The notes: a model not told the origin generated them from the sequence alone. Positions 36,571 through 46,479 are shown, numbered from the stretch's first letter. The stretch: 64,000 nucleotides of DNA from Planctomycetaceae bacterium (GCA_041398785.1 JAWKUA010000007.1:124001-188000); one strand, 5' to 3'. Program-made: numbers and translations.

Positions 36571-36669
36571 GGAACTGGATCCCGCACAACCGCCGCCCGA
36601 ACTGACTCGACAAGGCTCGCTTCGTGCGTCCGTCCGGGTCTCACCGGCGACGTAACGACCACGGCCGCG

Positions 36670-37464
36670 TCATGCCTCGGCCTTCTTCTTTTCGCGTCCC
36701 ATTCCGGTGACCGTCAGAGCGATGATGACGGCACCCAGCCCCAGCCACAGAAACAGGCTCAATCCCGGGTCGGGCATGGAAACTTCGGTGCGGGCATTCG
36801 GCAGCAGCACGCTGGACGCCAGCGGGTAGATCAGACCACCCAATGCTCCTCCCAGCAGTCCGCCAAACAGACACGTTCCCAGCAACTTTGACGACACATT
36901 CGGCAGCGAAACTCCCAGAGCGACTCCCAGCCCGATTCCCAGTCCGGTGATACCCCAGGCAATGGTCTGCAGAACAATGGTTTCCGTCAGGGGGTCTTCC
37001 GGCATTGCCGACGAAGCGTCCAGCTCACCACGCAGAATTCCGGCACCGACGGCAAATCCAGCTGCGACCCCCGCAGCCAGCACGCCTCCCCACATCATGC
37101 GAAGACCCGCCCGTCGGAACTTTGCTTCCGCGGCCGCCAGAAACAATGCAATCGTGGCCGCCAGCATCGCCATTGACAGCGTCGCGTTGTTGCTGGCCGC
37201 CGCGATCGACGCTTCCATTCGTTCACGCTGCTGTTCTTCGGGAGCGTTACCGCTCAGTTCCCGAAGGCGTTCCGACAATTCAAACACGGGCAGTATGGAT
37301 TCGAGCACTCCCCAGATCACCAGGGCGGCGACAACCGACAGAGCGATGCCCACAAGCGGTGATATCACCAGAGCGTGTCCTCCGATCAGACCCGAAGCAG
37401 GATTCACCGCCGCTTCGCTGGCCACCGCTGTCTCTTCGCCGTCGTTTGGAATGCTCTTCGGCAT
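36670..37464 (-). CDS. Polytopic membrane protein with Gly-rich helices, function unknown
   Basis: 264 residues with about six hydrophobic segments: ISPLVGIALSVVAALVIWGV, ATLSMAMLAATIALFLAAAE, MMWGGVLAAGVAAGFAVGAG, TIAWGITGLGIGLGVALGVS, GTCLFGGLLGGALGGLIYPL and GLSLFLWLGLGAVIIALTV. Repeated GxxxG-type spacing suggests tightly packed helices. It ends with a basic tail (GREKKKAEA). ATG at 37464 with GGGGAG upstream. It is the first gene of the leftward run that includes the COX2-like and SCO-like proteins, 99 bp before the former. No named family was recognised. Confidence 0.7.
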   Translation of the reverse strand: MPKSIPNDGEETAVASEAAVNPASGLIGGHALVISPLVGIALSVVAALVIWGVLESILPVFELSERLRELSGNAPEEQQRERMEASIAAASNNATLSMAMLAATIALFLAAAEAKFRRAGLRMMWGGVLAAGVAAGFAVGAGILRGELDASSAMPEDPLTETIVLQTIAWGITGLGIGLGVALGVSLPNVSSKLLGTCLFGGLLGGALGGLIYPLASSVLLPNARTEVSMPDPGLSLFLWLGLGAVIIALTVTGMGREKKKAEA

Positions 37465-37476
37465 GGCTCCCCAATC

Positions 37477-37782
37477 TTAAAATCTGATTAGCTGAAAAAT
37501 GTCAACCTCCTGCAACTCCGCTCCACATCGCGCAGCGGTCGATTCTACCATCGACCAGGTCTCACACAACTGAGCGTCGTTCGCACAACATAGGTCAACG
37601 CCTGGCAGCGTTGGCGAAGGTGCGGGGCTCTCCGCCGCGAACCGCACGGCACCGGTCAAATCACGTCCGCTTTGATTGATGGAGCGAACGAAGCCTGATT
37701 CTGCATCGGTCGCCCGAATCATCGTCTGCGAGAACTCCGGACTTTGCTCCGCGGCAGGATCTCCGTCGGAAACCGGTGTCAT
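37477..37782 (-). CDS. Possible small hypothetical protein (low support)
   Basis: A 101-codon frame (MTPVSDGDPAAEQSPEFSQT at the start, ending VDIFQLIRF) ends 12 bp before the membrane-protein gene on the same strand. It has no signal peptide, no membrane segment, no recognised domain and no good ribosome site. It fills most of the otherwise empty 469-bp divergent region upstream of the M13 peptidase, where promoters are also needed. It may be non-coding. Confidence 0.25.
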   Translation of the reverse strand: MTPVSDGDPAAEQSPEFSQTMIRATDAESGFVRSINQSGRDLTGAVRFAAESPAPSPTLPGVDLCCANDAQLCETWSMVESTAARCGAELQEVDIFQLIRF

Positions 37783-37933
37783 CGAATTCAGGGACTCACC
37801 CGCCGCAATCTCAATTGAAGCAGCTTCGTCGCTGGTGCGATGGAAAACCTGATCCGGATGCGCGACAATCGCCGCTCACGAGTTCGCGTCTTTTGCTGGA
37901 TATCACTTTCTCTGATACGTTCGGGTTTTTGTC

Positions 37934-39967
37934 ATGTCTCGTTTGCTTGCTGCCGTGTCGCTGTGTGTCGCCGCCATGTGGGTTCCCGTTTCTGCCGAAG
38001 ATCTGTTTTCCGGAATTGATCCGGATGGCTTCGACCGGTCCGTTCGGCCACAGGACGACCTGTACTTGTTCGTGAATGGCCGCTGGCTGTTGTCGACAAA
38101 GATCCCTTCCGACAAGTCCAACTACGGATCATTCAGTGCTCTGGACGACGCGGCGCGGGAACACATCCGCGAAATCATCGAAGAAGCGGCCCGCGATCCT
38201 CAGGACGATAACGGCCGCAAGGTCGGACAGTTCTTTGAAAGCTTCATGAACGAATCACTGATCGAGTCCAATGGTCTGAAGCCGATCGAAGACGAGCTGA
38301 AGCGAATTCAGCGGCTGGGCAGTATGGAAGACGTTTTTCGACACATGGGTTACCTGCAGACGATCGGCGTCGGCGGACCCGTCGGGATTTTTGTTTCCAC
38401 CGACGCGAAGGATTCGAACAGCTACCTGGCCGCGATCGTTCAGAGCGGCACGACTCTGCCCGACCGTGACTACTATCTGGAAGACAAGGAAAAGTACCTG
38501 CAGGCTCGTGAGGCCCTGAAGACATACATCGAACGCCTTTTTGAACTGGCGGATCAACCCGACGGCGCTTCCGCGGCGGAAGCCATTCTGGAACTCGAAA
38601 CCCGGCTCGCGAAGGCTCAGTGGACGCGAACGGAGCTTCGTGACGCGGAAAAGCGATACAACAAATATGCTGTCACCGACCTTCCGCAACTGACTCCTGA
38701 TCTGCCGTGGCCGGTCTTCTTTGAAGCGGCCGGAGTCCCCGACCTGAAGCAGGTCAACGTGATGACTCCCAGCTTCTTCGAAGAACTGCAGCAGATTGGC
38801 GGCACGCTGCCGCTGGATCGCGCGAAACAGTATCTGACGTTTCGCTTGCTGGATGCCTATGCCGATTACCTGCCAACTCCGTTTGTGGATGCTCACTTCG
38901 ACCTGCACCGCCGGCAACTTGCCGGTGTGCCGGAGCAGGAGCCGCGCTGGAAGCGTGGTGTCGAAGCGACATCGGGAGGCGGCGCGGGAGATTTCGGTGT
39001 GCTGGGTGACGCCGTCGGTCAGCTTTACGTGGCCCGGTACTTCAAGCCGGAAGCCAAGCAGCAGATGGACGCACTTGTCGCCAACCTGCTGGCAGCCTAC
39101 GAAACCAGCATCGGTGACCTGACCTGGATGACCGATACGACAAAGCAGAAGGCGCTGGAAAAGCTTCACAAGATCACGCCTAAAATCGGCTACACGGAAA
39201 AGTGGCGAGACTATTCGAAACTGGAAATTCGCGACGACGATCTGATCGGCAACATCATGCGGTCCGCAAAGTTCGAACATCAGCGCGACATTGACCGGCT
39301 GGGTACTCCCGTCGACAAAACGGAATGGGGCATGACGCCGCAAACCGTCAACGCGTACTACAACCCCAGCAAGAACGAGATTGTGTTTCCGGCCGCGATT
39401 CTGCAGCCGCCGTTCTTTGACGCCGAAGCCGACGCCGCCGCCAACTATGGCGGCATCGGAGCTGTGATCGGTCACGAAATCAGCCACGGTTTCGATGATC
39501 AGGGCAGCAAGTACGACGGTGACGGCAACCTTCAGAACTGGTGGACCGACGAAGACGGAGCGGCGTTCAGAAAACTGACGGGGCAGCTCGTCGATCAGTT
39601 TGCCGGGTATGAGGCCATGCCGGGACGAACGCTGAACGGCGAACTGACGCTGGGCGAAAACATCGCCGACCTGAGCGGAATGGCGATTGCCTACAAGGCG
39701 TACCTGCTGTCGCTGCACGGCCAGGAAGCTCCGGTTATTGACGGATTCACCGGCCCGCAGCGTTTCTTCCTGGGCTGGTCGCAAATCTGGCGGCGACTGT
39801 ACCGCGATGAGGAACTGATTCGGCGGCTCGTCACGGATCCCCATTCTCCCAGCCATTTCCGGGCAAACGGTCCGATCACCAACCTGAACGCCTTCCACGA
39901 AGCCTTCCAGACAAAGCCCGGCGACAAGCTGTACAAGGCACCGGCAGACCGGATTCAGATCTGGTAA
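37934..39967 (+). CDS. M13-family (neprilysin/PepO-like) zinc metallopeptidase, secreted
   Basis: The signal peptide MSRLLAAVSLCVAAMWVPVSA is followed by the M13 N-terminal domain (DPDGFDRSVRPQDDLYLFVN, GRWLLSTKIPSDKSNYGSF) and the catalytic domain: NAYYNPSKNEIVFPAAILQP, the zinc motif VIGHEISHGFDDQG with HExxH, and the third-ligand motif GENIADLSGMAIAY. The last residues DRIQIW replace the usual CxxW end. 677 residues is normal. It degrades peptides in the periplasm or outside the cell. Transcribed alone, divergent from the membrane-protein operon. Confidence 0.95.
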   Translation: MSRLLAAVSLCVAAMWVPVSAEDLFSGIDPDGFDRSVRPQDDLYLFVNGRWLLSTKIPSDKSNYGSFSALDDAAREHIREIIEEAARDPQDDNGRKVGQFFESFMNESLIESNGLKPIEDELKRIQRLGSMEDVFRHMGYLQTIGVGGPVGIFVSTDAKDSNSYLAAIVQSGTTLPDRDYYLEDKEKYLQAREALKTYIERLFELADQPDGASAAEAILELETRLAKAQWTRTELRDAEKRYNKYAVTDLPQLTPDLPWPVFFEAAGVPDLKQVNVMTPSFFEELQQIGGTLPLDRAKQYLTFRLLDAYADYLPTPFVDAHFDLHRRQLAGVPEQEPRWKRGVEATSGGGAGDFGVLGDAVGQLYVARYFKPEAKQQMDALVANLLAAYETSIGDLTWMTDTTKQKALEKLHKITPKIGYTEKWRDYSKLEIRDDDLIGNIMRSAKFEHQRDIDRLGTPVDKTEWGMTPQTVNAYYNPSKNEIVFPAAILQPPFFDAEADAAANYGGIGAVIGHEISHGFDDQGSKYDGDGNLQNWWTDEDGAAFRKLTGQLVDQFAGYEAMPGRTLNGELTLGENIADLSGMAIAYKAYLLSLHGQEAPVIDGFTGPQRFFLGWSQIWRRLYRDEELIRRLVTDPHSPSHFRANGPITNLNAFHEAFQTKPGDKLYKAPADRIQIW

Positions 39968-40169
39968 CGGATGCGTCACTGATCGCATGCCCCGCGGGGT
40001 ACCACATCTTCAACGACGTTGCGCGGCACCGCCGTCAGAAAGCGGTGTCCGGCGCCCCGCCGATGTCGTCCGTCACATTTCCGAACAGTGTCCGTAAGCG
40101 GTTTCCGATCGCTGCGCGACACGACGGCTTCGAAGACGTGGTAACCGATCGCCCTGACCCCGAACGGAA

Positions 40170-43100
40170 TCACTTTCCGCCGGACAATCCGGAGATCGAA
40201 TTGAAGGCCAGATGTTCGGTCGCTCGGTTGTAGACGAATCGCTGGCCGCTGGTGTTCGAATAGCCGCCGCTTTTTCCGTCGCGATAACGCACGTTCGCCG
40301 ACGCGCTGCCTTCCGCGCGAAGGATGAACTGCTGCTTGGAATGATCGTACGTAATCACATCGGCGTTGCCCGAAAACGGGCGAGATTCGATTCGAGCGTT
40401 CTCGCTGGCGGTCAGTGAAAACGAAGCCGGATGATCGCTGACGGCCGGAATCGCCGCGGCCACAAGCCGCTCCGCTCGCAGAATGCCGACATTTTCCGGC
40501 AACTGATCGGTTGGAATTGTGTCGACCGTGATTTGACCATTGATGTCCCGCACGGGAGCAAACACGCCGCGCACATGCTGCGACAAAGTGGCATTCTGTT
40601 GCTGCAGATTTCCGCTCAGTTCGCCGATGAACGACGCCTGCACGAACACAAATTCATTGTCACTGATTCGCGCCGGAACGTTCGCTCGCGCGGACGCGGC
40701 GGTTGTGGTTTGCAGCGGCCCTTCGGTATCCGGAGACGTGGACGAAATCCAGCCCGGTCCCAGAGCGTGGCAGTCACCCGTTTCGGTATCAACGCTCAGA
40801 TCGACAACTCGCGCGCTATGGCGAGCGTGAACGGCACCGTCGACAAGCTGGTCGAAACGCACCGTCACGACGCTTTCACATTCGATGCGGGAAATTTCAA
40901 TCGGCGGACTGCTGTCAGAACCTGGCGACGACGAAAGCGACGTCAGTTGAATCGTGTTGCCGTTCCGATCCGACTGAAGTCCGATATCACGATTGAAGTG
41001 GACCTTCAGACCGGCACACGTCAGTTCCAGATCCTGCGTCGCTCCGTCTTCGACAACAACGCGGATGTTGCCGACAAACTTCGCGACGCGGCCCTGAAAC
41101 GACATTGATTCGCTCCAGTAAATGTCCAGCGGAGTCGGGCGCGGCAACACCGTTCCATCGATGCCCCTGTCGGTCACGATTCTCAGCCGGCCGCTGCCAT
41201 CCACGGTCAGCGTATCGGGGTTCTGTTCCACGTCGATGCGTTTGCCGTCCAGCCGCCGAAGTCCGGTCACAATACTGGCCGGATCGCCGAACAGCCGGAT
41301 CTGCCGAGTGTCGTGCAGTCCGTTGGCGGCTTCCAGACTGTTGCCGGACGCCGTGAAGGTCTTTCCCGGATCGGTGTCGCTGCGAACAAGTTCCACCTGT
41401 CCGGTCAGCCACACGTTCGCCAGTTCCATGCGCCTGCGGCCGCCTTCGTCGGCGGAACCATCGCTGCCGTGCCGAATCGTGGCCTTCAGCATGTCAGCGG
41501 AAAACGAAACGGCTGCTTCGTTCGAATCGCCGCCCAACGACGATTCCGGCTGGCGGCTGCGGTGAGCCAGCGGATTTCCTGGTGATGTTCCCGCCGCCGA
41601 CCCGTCTTCGGGCGACGACAGCACCGCCGGTTCAAACGTAACGGTCAACTGATCGCGGATCGTGCCGGTCGCGTCGGGAGAAATCAGCGACACGCGGCCT
41701 CGAGCCGTCAGTTGTTCCGGTTGCAGACTGTGAAGATCCAGAGCAGCGGAACCCGACGCCGGTTGCTTGCTGATGACAGCCGCATCCGCCGGCGAATTGC
41801 GCAGCTTCATGATGATCTCGTCGGCGGACAGTTCGAAGCCGTCCTGTTCCTGTTCCACACCGGCGTCGCCGGTCAGCGTGACGGTTCGCAGCAACTGGTC
41901 AGCCGATTCCTGAACGACCAGAGCGTTTCGCCAGTGAGCCGCCAGGACTCCGGACTGCACGGATTCCGCATGACGGATGCCTCCCGGACCGCGACATTCC
42001 AGCCGCTGAACGTGGCCGTCGGAAGCGTGCAGAATCTGCAATTCGCTGACCAGCAGCCGGCTGCCCTGCTGCGACACTTCCACCGGCAGCGGCCGATCGC
42101 CGGGGTCGCGATTGGTGTTGCGCATCAGCACCCGGCGTTCATCGACCAGATACGTCAGTTCGCTCATCTTGGCCGTCAGGTTCTGAGCCTGCGAATAGAA
42201 CACGACCTGTTCACCGGCGGCGACAACGCGTTCCAGCCGCAGGCGATTCGAAATCTCCACGCCGGTCACGGGCGAAACTTCGGGTCGAAAATCCAGTTCC
42301 AGTTGCGAACACACCAACTGATCCTTCGTGCCGTCCTTCGCAAACCGCGTCACCAGCACCTGGTCCTGCAGCCGGAACGCAGACGACTGAGACCGCTTGT
42401 GCAGCCCGTGAAATGTTCCGATGCGGCTGTCGACGTGATACTTGAAACCGTCCGCCGCCGTGACTTCAAGGCGGATGTCTTCCTCGTCCGCTCGCCGGGC
42501 ACGAATCAGAATCTGGCACGTGACACGGCCGTTCAGCCGGACTTCGCTGACATCGGAGACCGACATCAGCCCGCCATCTTCGTCGCGTGAAGCCCGCAGC
42601 GCAATGTCGACTCCCTTGGACGCCTCGCCCGTGTGATCTTCCCATCCGAACGACACCGGATGGCTGGACGAAAGCGTCAGAGAATTTTCCGAGACGCTGA
42701 ACGTATCACCGTCGATTCTCAGGTTTCGCGGCCCCCGGATGCGAACCGACCCGTCCAGTACCCCCCCCACGATTCGCCCGATACCGCTGCTCTGCACCGA
42801 CAGCTTTTCCGACGTCCGCAGTCGTGCCTGTTCGGCAACCACCGTTACCGGCACGCTGTCGCGATCGGACTGATTGTCGAGCCACAGCAGAGCCACCGGG
42901 TTGGCCTTCAGCGTGTACCCGTCGTCGATCGTTTCCGAATGTTCGTAATACAGAAACCGCCTGCCGTCATGCAGATCGTTGCCGCATTCCGCCACCCACG
43001 GATCGGCCGGAAACCATCGAACGGCCAGTTCTCTGGCTCCCGACGGCAAACTTTCCTTCGCCGCAGGACGCGACAATCGCCGCTCCTTCCTGGCAACGTC

Positions 43101-43205
43101 CAGCACCGGCGACAGCAACGCCGAATACCCGGCGTACGTTCCCGCCAGCAACACCGCGACCACGATGCTGCGAAGGAATCGGGAATCTGAGTTACCGGAT
43201 GCCAT
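40170..43205 (-). CDS. Very large LptA/LptC/OstA-like envelope protein, probable LPS-assembly factor
   Basis: About 1011 residues with one N-terminal membrane anchor (FLRSIVVAVLLAGTYAGYSA) and a long beta-rich periplasmic part. Features such as RNLRIDGDTFSVSENSLTLS, QVVFYSQAQNLTAKMSELTY, FELSADEIIMKL, KFVGNIRVVVEDGATQDLEL and DVITYDHSKQQFILRAEGSA recall repeated OstA/LptA-type jellyroll strands (short hydrophobic strands separated by Gly/Asp turns). It follows the kdsD gene directly; in E. coli kdsD-kdsC-lptC-lptA-lptB form one locus, so context supports LPS export. ATG at 43205; a TTG at 43238 would add 11 residues. Homology is inferred from pattern and context, not from a decisive motif. 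Confidence 0.65.
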   Translation of the reverse strand: MASGNSDSRFLRSIVVAVLLAGTYAGYSALLSPVLDVARKERRLSRPAAKESLPSGARELAVRWFPADPWVAECGNDLHDGRRFLYYEHSETIDDGYTLKANPVALLWLDNQSDRDSVPVTVVAEQARLRTSEKLSVQSSGIGRIVGGVLDGSVRIRGPRNLRIDGDTFSVSENSLTLSSSHPVSFGWEDHTGEASKGVDIALRASRDEDGGLMSVSDVSEVRLNGRVTCQILIRARRADEEDIRLEVTAADGFKYHVDSRIGTFHGLHKRSQSSAFRLQDQVLVTRFAKDGTKDQLVCSQLELDFRPEVSPVTGVEISNRLRLERVVAAGEQVVFYSQAQNLTAKMSELTYLVDERRVLMRNTNRDPGDRPLPVEVSQQGSRLLVSELQILHASDGHVQRLECRGPGGIRHAESVQSGVLAAHWRNALVVQESADQLLRTVTLTGDAGVEQEQDGFELSADEIIMKLRNSPADAAVISKQPASGSAALDLHSLQPEQLTARGRVSLISPDATGTIRDQLTVTFEPAVLSSPEDGSAAGTSPGNPLAHRSRQPESSLGGDSNEAAVSFSADMLKATIRHGSDGSADEGGRRRMELANVWLTGQVELVRSDTDPGKTFTASGNSLEAANGLHDTRQIRLFGDPASIVTGLRRLDGKRIDVEQNPDTLTVDGSGRLRIVTDRGIDGTVLPRPTPLDIYWSESMSFQGRVAKFVGNIRVVVEDGATQDLELTCAGLKVHFNRDIGLQSDRNGNTIQLTSLSSSPGSDSSPPIEISRIECESVVTVRFDQLVDGAVHARHSARVVDLSVDTETGDCHALGPGWISSTSPDTEGPLQTTTAASARANVPARISDNEFVFVQASFIGELSGNLQQQNATLSQHVRGVFAPVRDINGQITVDTIPTDQLPENVGILRAERLVAAAIPAVSDHPASFSLTASENARIESRPFSGNADVITYDHSKQQFILRAEGSASANVRYRDGKSGGYSNTSGQRFVYNRATEHLAFNSISGLSGGK

Positions 43206-43349
43206 GGGGGAAGTTTGCGACAGACGTTCTGTTGTCAATCGTTAAGTGCAGGAACAAGGGGACGGGAACGATAGAGAATGGGAAATTGAGAATGGAGAAT
43301 GGCGGTTCGACGCCCGGCCTCTGGACTCTCAACTCTGGCCTCTCAACTC

Positions 43350-44408
43350 TCAACCCGTTCGTCTGATCGGTTGGTTCTTTGCGGCAGCGTACGGTTCCAC
43401 TGGCATGGAGATCACGTCGGTGATATCCACCAGGCCCACTGGTCGGCGATCGTCGTCGATCACAGGAAGTTCGCTGAGTTTTCGGTCGGACATCAGTTGA
43501 ATGACTTCCGGCAGCAGCACGTGGCTTCGCACCGTGGTCGGGTTCACAGTCATAACTTCGCGAATTGGCTGATCCAGTTGATCTTCACGTCGCTGTTCAA
43601 ACAGTCGAGCCAGGTCGCTGTCGGTAAAGATCCCGGCGATGCGGCCTTCGCAGCCGGTCAGGATGACGGCTCCCGTGCGGCGGCCCGGGCAACTGTGATC
43701 GATCATCACCTGTCGAACCGTTTCGGACGCGTCCGCAATGCGAAGCTGACTGCCGCGTCGCATGACTTCGTGCACCGGTCGCAGTTTGGCTCCCAGACTT
43801 CCGGCCGGATGAAACAATGCGAAGTCGTGTTCGGAAAATCCGTTCAGGCGACTCAACACCATCGCGACCGCGTCGCCCAGAGCCAGCATGGCGGTGGTAC
43901 TGGATGTCGGCGCCAACTGCAGCGGTCCGGCTTCGGAATGATTCCCCAGCGGCAGCGAAATGTCAGCCAGCCGACTTAGCGAATTCTGTGTGTCGCGAGT
44001 CACAGCGATCAGTGTGACGCCGATCCGACGCAGACTCGGCACCAGTCGCAGCACCTCATCGGATTCGCCGCTGTTGGAAAACGCGACGACGACATCGCCG
44101 CAGCGCACGCAGCCAAGGTCTCCATGAACGGCCTCCGTGGGATGCAGGAAGAACGCGGCCGTGCCGGTGCTCGCCAGAGTCGCCACAACCTTCTGCCCGA
44201 TCAGCCCCGCCTTGCCCACGCCGGTCACGATCACGCGGCCGGAACATTCCCGGATCGACCGGATCACTGCACAAAACGTGCTGTCGAGTCCGTCCGCCAG
44301 TCGCAGCAAAGCATCGGCTTCCTGGCGCACGATCGACTGAGCTTCGCGCACCTGCTCGTCGTCACTCAACGGAATAACTTCGCGCCGGTCAGAGCCATCT
44401 GACTGCAT
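43350..44408 (-). CDS. kdsD: Arabinose-5-phosphate isomerase (KdsD/GutQ type)
   Basis: It converts ribulose 5-phosphate to arabinose 5-phosphate, the first step to Kdo for lipopolysaccharide. The N-terminal SIS domain has VIVTGVGKAGLIGQKVVATL, STGTAAFFLHPTEAVHGDLG and VVAFSNSGESDEVL, with the conserved late His in FALFHPAGSLGAKL. The C-terminal half has two CBS domains (AVILTGCEGRIAGIFTDSDL and SELPVIDDDRRPVGLVDITD). About 352 residues from ATG at 44408; an in-frame ATG at 44438 and a longer frame to 44516 are also possible. The LptA/C-like gene follows 144 bp downstream. Its presence supports a Gram-negative type outer membrane. Confidence 0.93.
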   Translation of the reverse strand: MQSDGSDRREVIPLSDDEQVREAQSIVRQEADALLRLADGLDSTFCAVIRSIRECSGRVIVTGVGKAGLIGQKVVATLASTGTAAFFLHPTEAVHGDLGCVRCGDVVVAFSNSGESDEVLRLVPSLRRIGVTLIAVTRDTQNSLSRLADISLPLGNHSEAGPLQLAPTSSTTAMLALGDAVAMVLSRLNGFSEHDFALFHPAGSLGAKLRPVHEVMRRGSQLRIADASETVRQVMIDHSCPGRRTGAVILTGCEGRIAGIFTDSDLARLFEQRREDQLDQPIREVMTVNPTTVRSHVLLPEVIQLMSDRKLSELPVIDDDRRPVGLVDITDVISMPVEPYAAAKNQPIRRTG

Positions 44409-44808
44409 GGAATTCGTCCCTGATTCCTGTGCCTGCATTCCACGGCCGGCGTCGCGCGTGCCGGCGAAAACGATCGATCCGTCGATCGGTGGAGCGAGTA
44501 TAATTCTGACCGACAAATGCCGTCAACGCCGGTCACCTGCGGCGGAATCGCGTAACCTGTATTCCGCCAAGCATTTGTGGCTGAACGGCAATCCTGCGAA
44601 ATCCTCAGTCACTCCGCGGCGGCATGGCGGACTTCGCAGGAATCGCGCAAAATCCGTCCGCGCCGGCGTAGAATCACGATTTCCTGGAGTGAACAGCGAC
44701 TGTCGAGAATCGTCGGTCGGCGACGAATCCCAGTAAGATGGTGTGCCGGCAGCGACGTTTCCCGGCTGCCAGGTTCACTGACTGCCACGTTCCCACGGAG
44801 TCACCGCG
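44409..44808. other. Divergent intergenic region between kdsD and the small Cys protein gene
   Basis: 400 bp with no supportable gene or dispersed-repeat copy. It must hold promoters for both flanking genes; none could be specified. Confidence 0.5.
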
Positions 44809-45015
44809 ATGGTCTGCACGCATCTGAAGGATCTCTACCAGTTGTGCGAAACGCACGATCTCAGACTCGGCGGTTCTGACTTGATTCGCATCATTTGCCG
44901 ACAGTGCGAACAGGAAGAAACCTGCCCGTCGGTCCTGATGGAAGAGTACGATTCCCGGCATTCGGAGGAAGACGGAAACTCCGCGAATGCTGACGCGCCG
45001 GCACACCGGGACTGA
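44809..45015 (+). CDS. Small Cys-containing (putative zinc-binding) cytoplasmic protein
   Basis: 68 residues: MVCTHLKDLYQLCETHDLRL, then IRIICRQCEQEETCPSVLM and a polar acidic tail. Five cysteines, including CRQC and later CPS, plus His5 and His16 could bind one zinc. There is no signal peptide. ATG at 44809 with GGAG about 9 bp upstream. The cysteine pattern is unlike a random frame. Function unknown. Confidence 0.7.
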   Translation: MVCTHLKDLYQLCETHDLRLGGSDLIRIICRQCEQEETCPSVLMEEYDSRHSEEDGNSANADAPAHRD

Positions 45016-45429
45016 ATGCCACTCCGCCGGCGTCGGCGACCGGATCGCCTCGTTTGTCTGCAACCGACGGCCAGGGGAATCCGCTGACATGGACTCTGCC
45101 GACGTCACGGATATGCCGGAAAAAGGTTCATCGGGAACTGCGGCGTGTTGCCGGTTCGTTGTTCGACCCATCGATTTATGCCTGACAAAACACTACCGCC
45201 CTGCGGCTGGCGGGTAGATTCTCATCTGCCGCACGCCTTAGCGTCCGAAACGCCCGACGCGTCCTGGTCCGCAGTTGACGTCCCTCCGGAAGAAGCCGTG
45301 TTTGAATCGGCACAGCCAATTCTCCCCGGAGCACCCGAGTTTGGCGATCACGGAACCGTTGTTCCACTGACGGCACTACGCTAAGGTTCGCCGCGTTTCA
45401 TCGACAGCACCAGACGTTCGGACAGATGC
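45016..45429. other. Intergenic region with two abutting repeat remnants
   Basis: 414 bp without a supportable gene. Its centre holds the right end of a family P repeat joined directly to an inverted family Q end (45164-45240). Confidence 0.6.
45164..45240. repeat. Junction of family P right end and family Q inverted end
   Basis: CGACCCATCGATTTATGCCT then GACAAAACACTAC (45164-45196) matches the right end of family P copies A and C. Immediately after it, 45197-45240 is the reverse complement of the family Q end (GGTAGATTCTCATCTGCCGC then ACGCCTTA). This indicates one element inserted at or beside the other. Confidence 0.65.
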
Positions 45430-46479
45430 ATGACAGAGCGAATCACGATCATTGGTTCCGGCCCGGCCGGATGGACAGCGGCGATCTATTCCGGCCGCGC
45501 GAATCTCGAGCCGCTGGTCTTCGAGGGCGCTTTTAACGAAGACAATCGCCTGAAGGGAACGCTGCCGCTCGGGCAGTTGGCACTGACAACCGAAGTCGAG
45601 AATTTCCCGGGATTCCCGGCGGGCGACATGACCGCCTACCTGGACAGCTCCATCGACGAAAGCAAGCGAAAGTACATGGCTCCGCACGCGAAGGAAGGCG
45701 TGTCCGGGCCGGAACTGATGGAGTTGATGAGGCAGCAGGCCACAAACTTCGGAGCACGAATCGTCACCGACGATATCGCCGAAGTGGACTTTTCAACCCG
45801 GCCGTTCCGGCTGAAGAGTCTGGGTGGTGAAGAGTTCGAATCGCACGCGGTCATCGTCGCCACGGGGGCTCGCGCGAACTACCTGGGCCTGGAATCCGAA
45901 GAGCGATTCAAGAACATGGGAGTCTCCGCCTGCGCCGTCTGCGACGGTGCGCTGCCTCGGTTTCGCGGAAAGCCGCTGGTTGTCGTCGGCGGCGGCGACA
46001 GTGCCATGGAAGAAGCCACGTTTCTGACAAAGTACGCGTCGAAGGTCTACATCGTGCATCGCCGCGATGCGTTCCGAGCCAGCAAGATCATGGCCGACCG
46101 TGCTCTGGCAAGTGAAAAGATCGAAGTGAAATGGAATTCTGTTGTGGATGAAGTGCTCGGCACCGACGAAGCCGGCGTCACCGGCGTTCGCATTCGCAGC
46201 GCTTCCGGAGATGCGACGGAGGAACTGCAGGCGACCGGCTACTTCGCCGCCATCGGGCATACTCCGAATACGGATTTCCTGAAGGGCCAGCTAAAGATGA
46301 ACAGCAAGGGCTATCTTGTCTGGACCGTTCCATTCCGCACGAACACCAGTGTGGAAGGCGTTTTCGCGGCCGGCGACGTCGCCGACGACTACTACAAGCA
46401 GGCCATCACGGCGGCCGGAACCGGCTGCATGGCGGCGCTGGATGCCGAACGCTGGCTGGCCGCTCAGGGCGTGGAATAG
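45430..46479 (+). CDS. trxB: Thioredoxin reductase
   Basis: It reduces thioredoxin with NADPH via FAD. FAD-binding [20 protein letters not shown], the redox motif [13 protein letters not shown] (CAVC), NADPH-binding [16 protein letters not shown] with HRRDAFRAS, and the C-terminal FAD motif [20 protein letters not shown] are all present. 349 residues, slightly longer than E. coli TrxB (321) owing to a short insertion around [23 protein letters not shown] at 45430. Transcribed toward rpsA with a 256-bp gap. Confidence 0.96.
   Translation: MTERITIIGSGPAGWTAAIYSGRANLEPLVFEGAFNEDNRLKGTLPLGQLALTTEVENFPGFPAGDMTAYLDSSIDESKRKYMAPHAKEGVSGPELMELMRQQATNFGARIVTDDIAEVDFSTRPFRLKSLGGEEFESHAVIVATGARANYLGLESEERFKNMGVSACAVCDGALPRFRGKPLVVVGGGDSAMEEATFLTKYASKVYIVHRRDAFRASKIMADRALASEKIEVKWNSVVDEVLGTDEAGVTGVRIRSASGDATEELQATGYFAAIGHTPNTDFLKGQLKMNSKGYLVWTVPFRTNTSVEGVFAAGDVADDYYKQAITAAGTGCMAALDAERWLAAQGVE

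Noticed and set aside
38255..39988. Long antisense frame (about 577 codons) across the M13 peptidase gene
   Set aside because: The plus strand has a signal peptide and HExxH motif in a full-length family match; the antisense text has no recognisable family.
40250..40262. Possible tRNA T-arm (GTTCGAATA)
   Set aside because: No cloverleaf can be built around it and it lies inside the LptA/C-like coding region. No other tRNA candidate held up.
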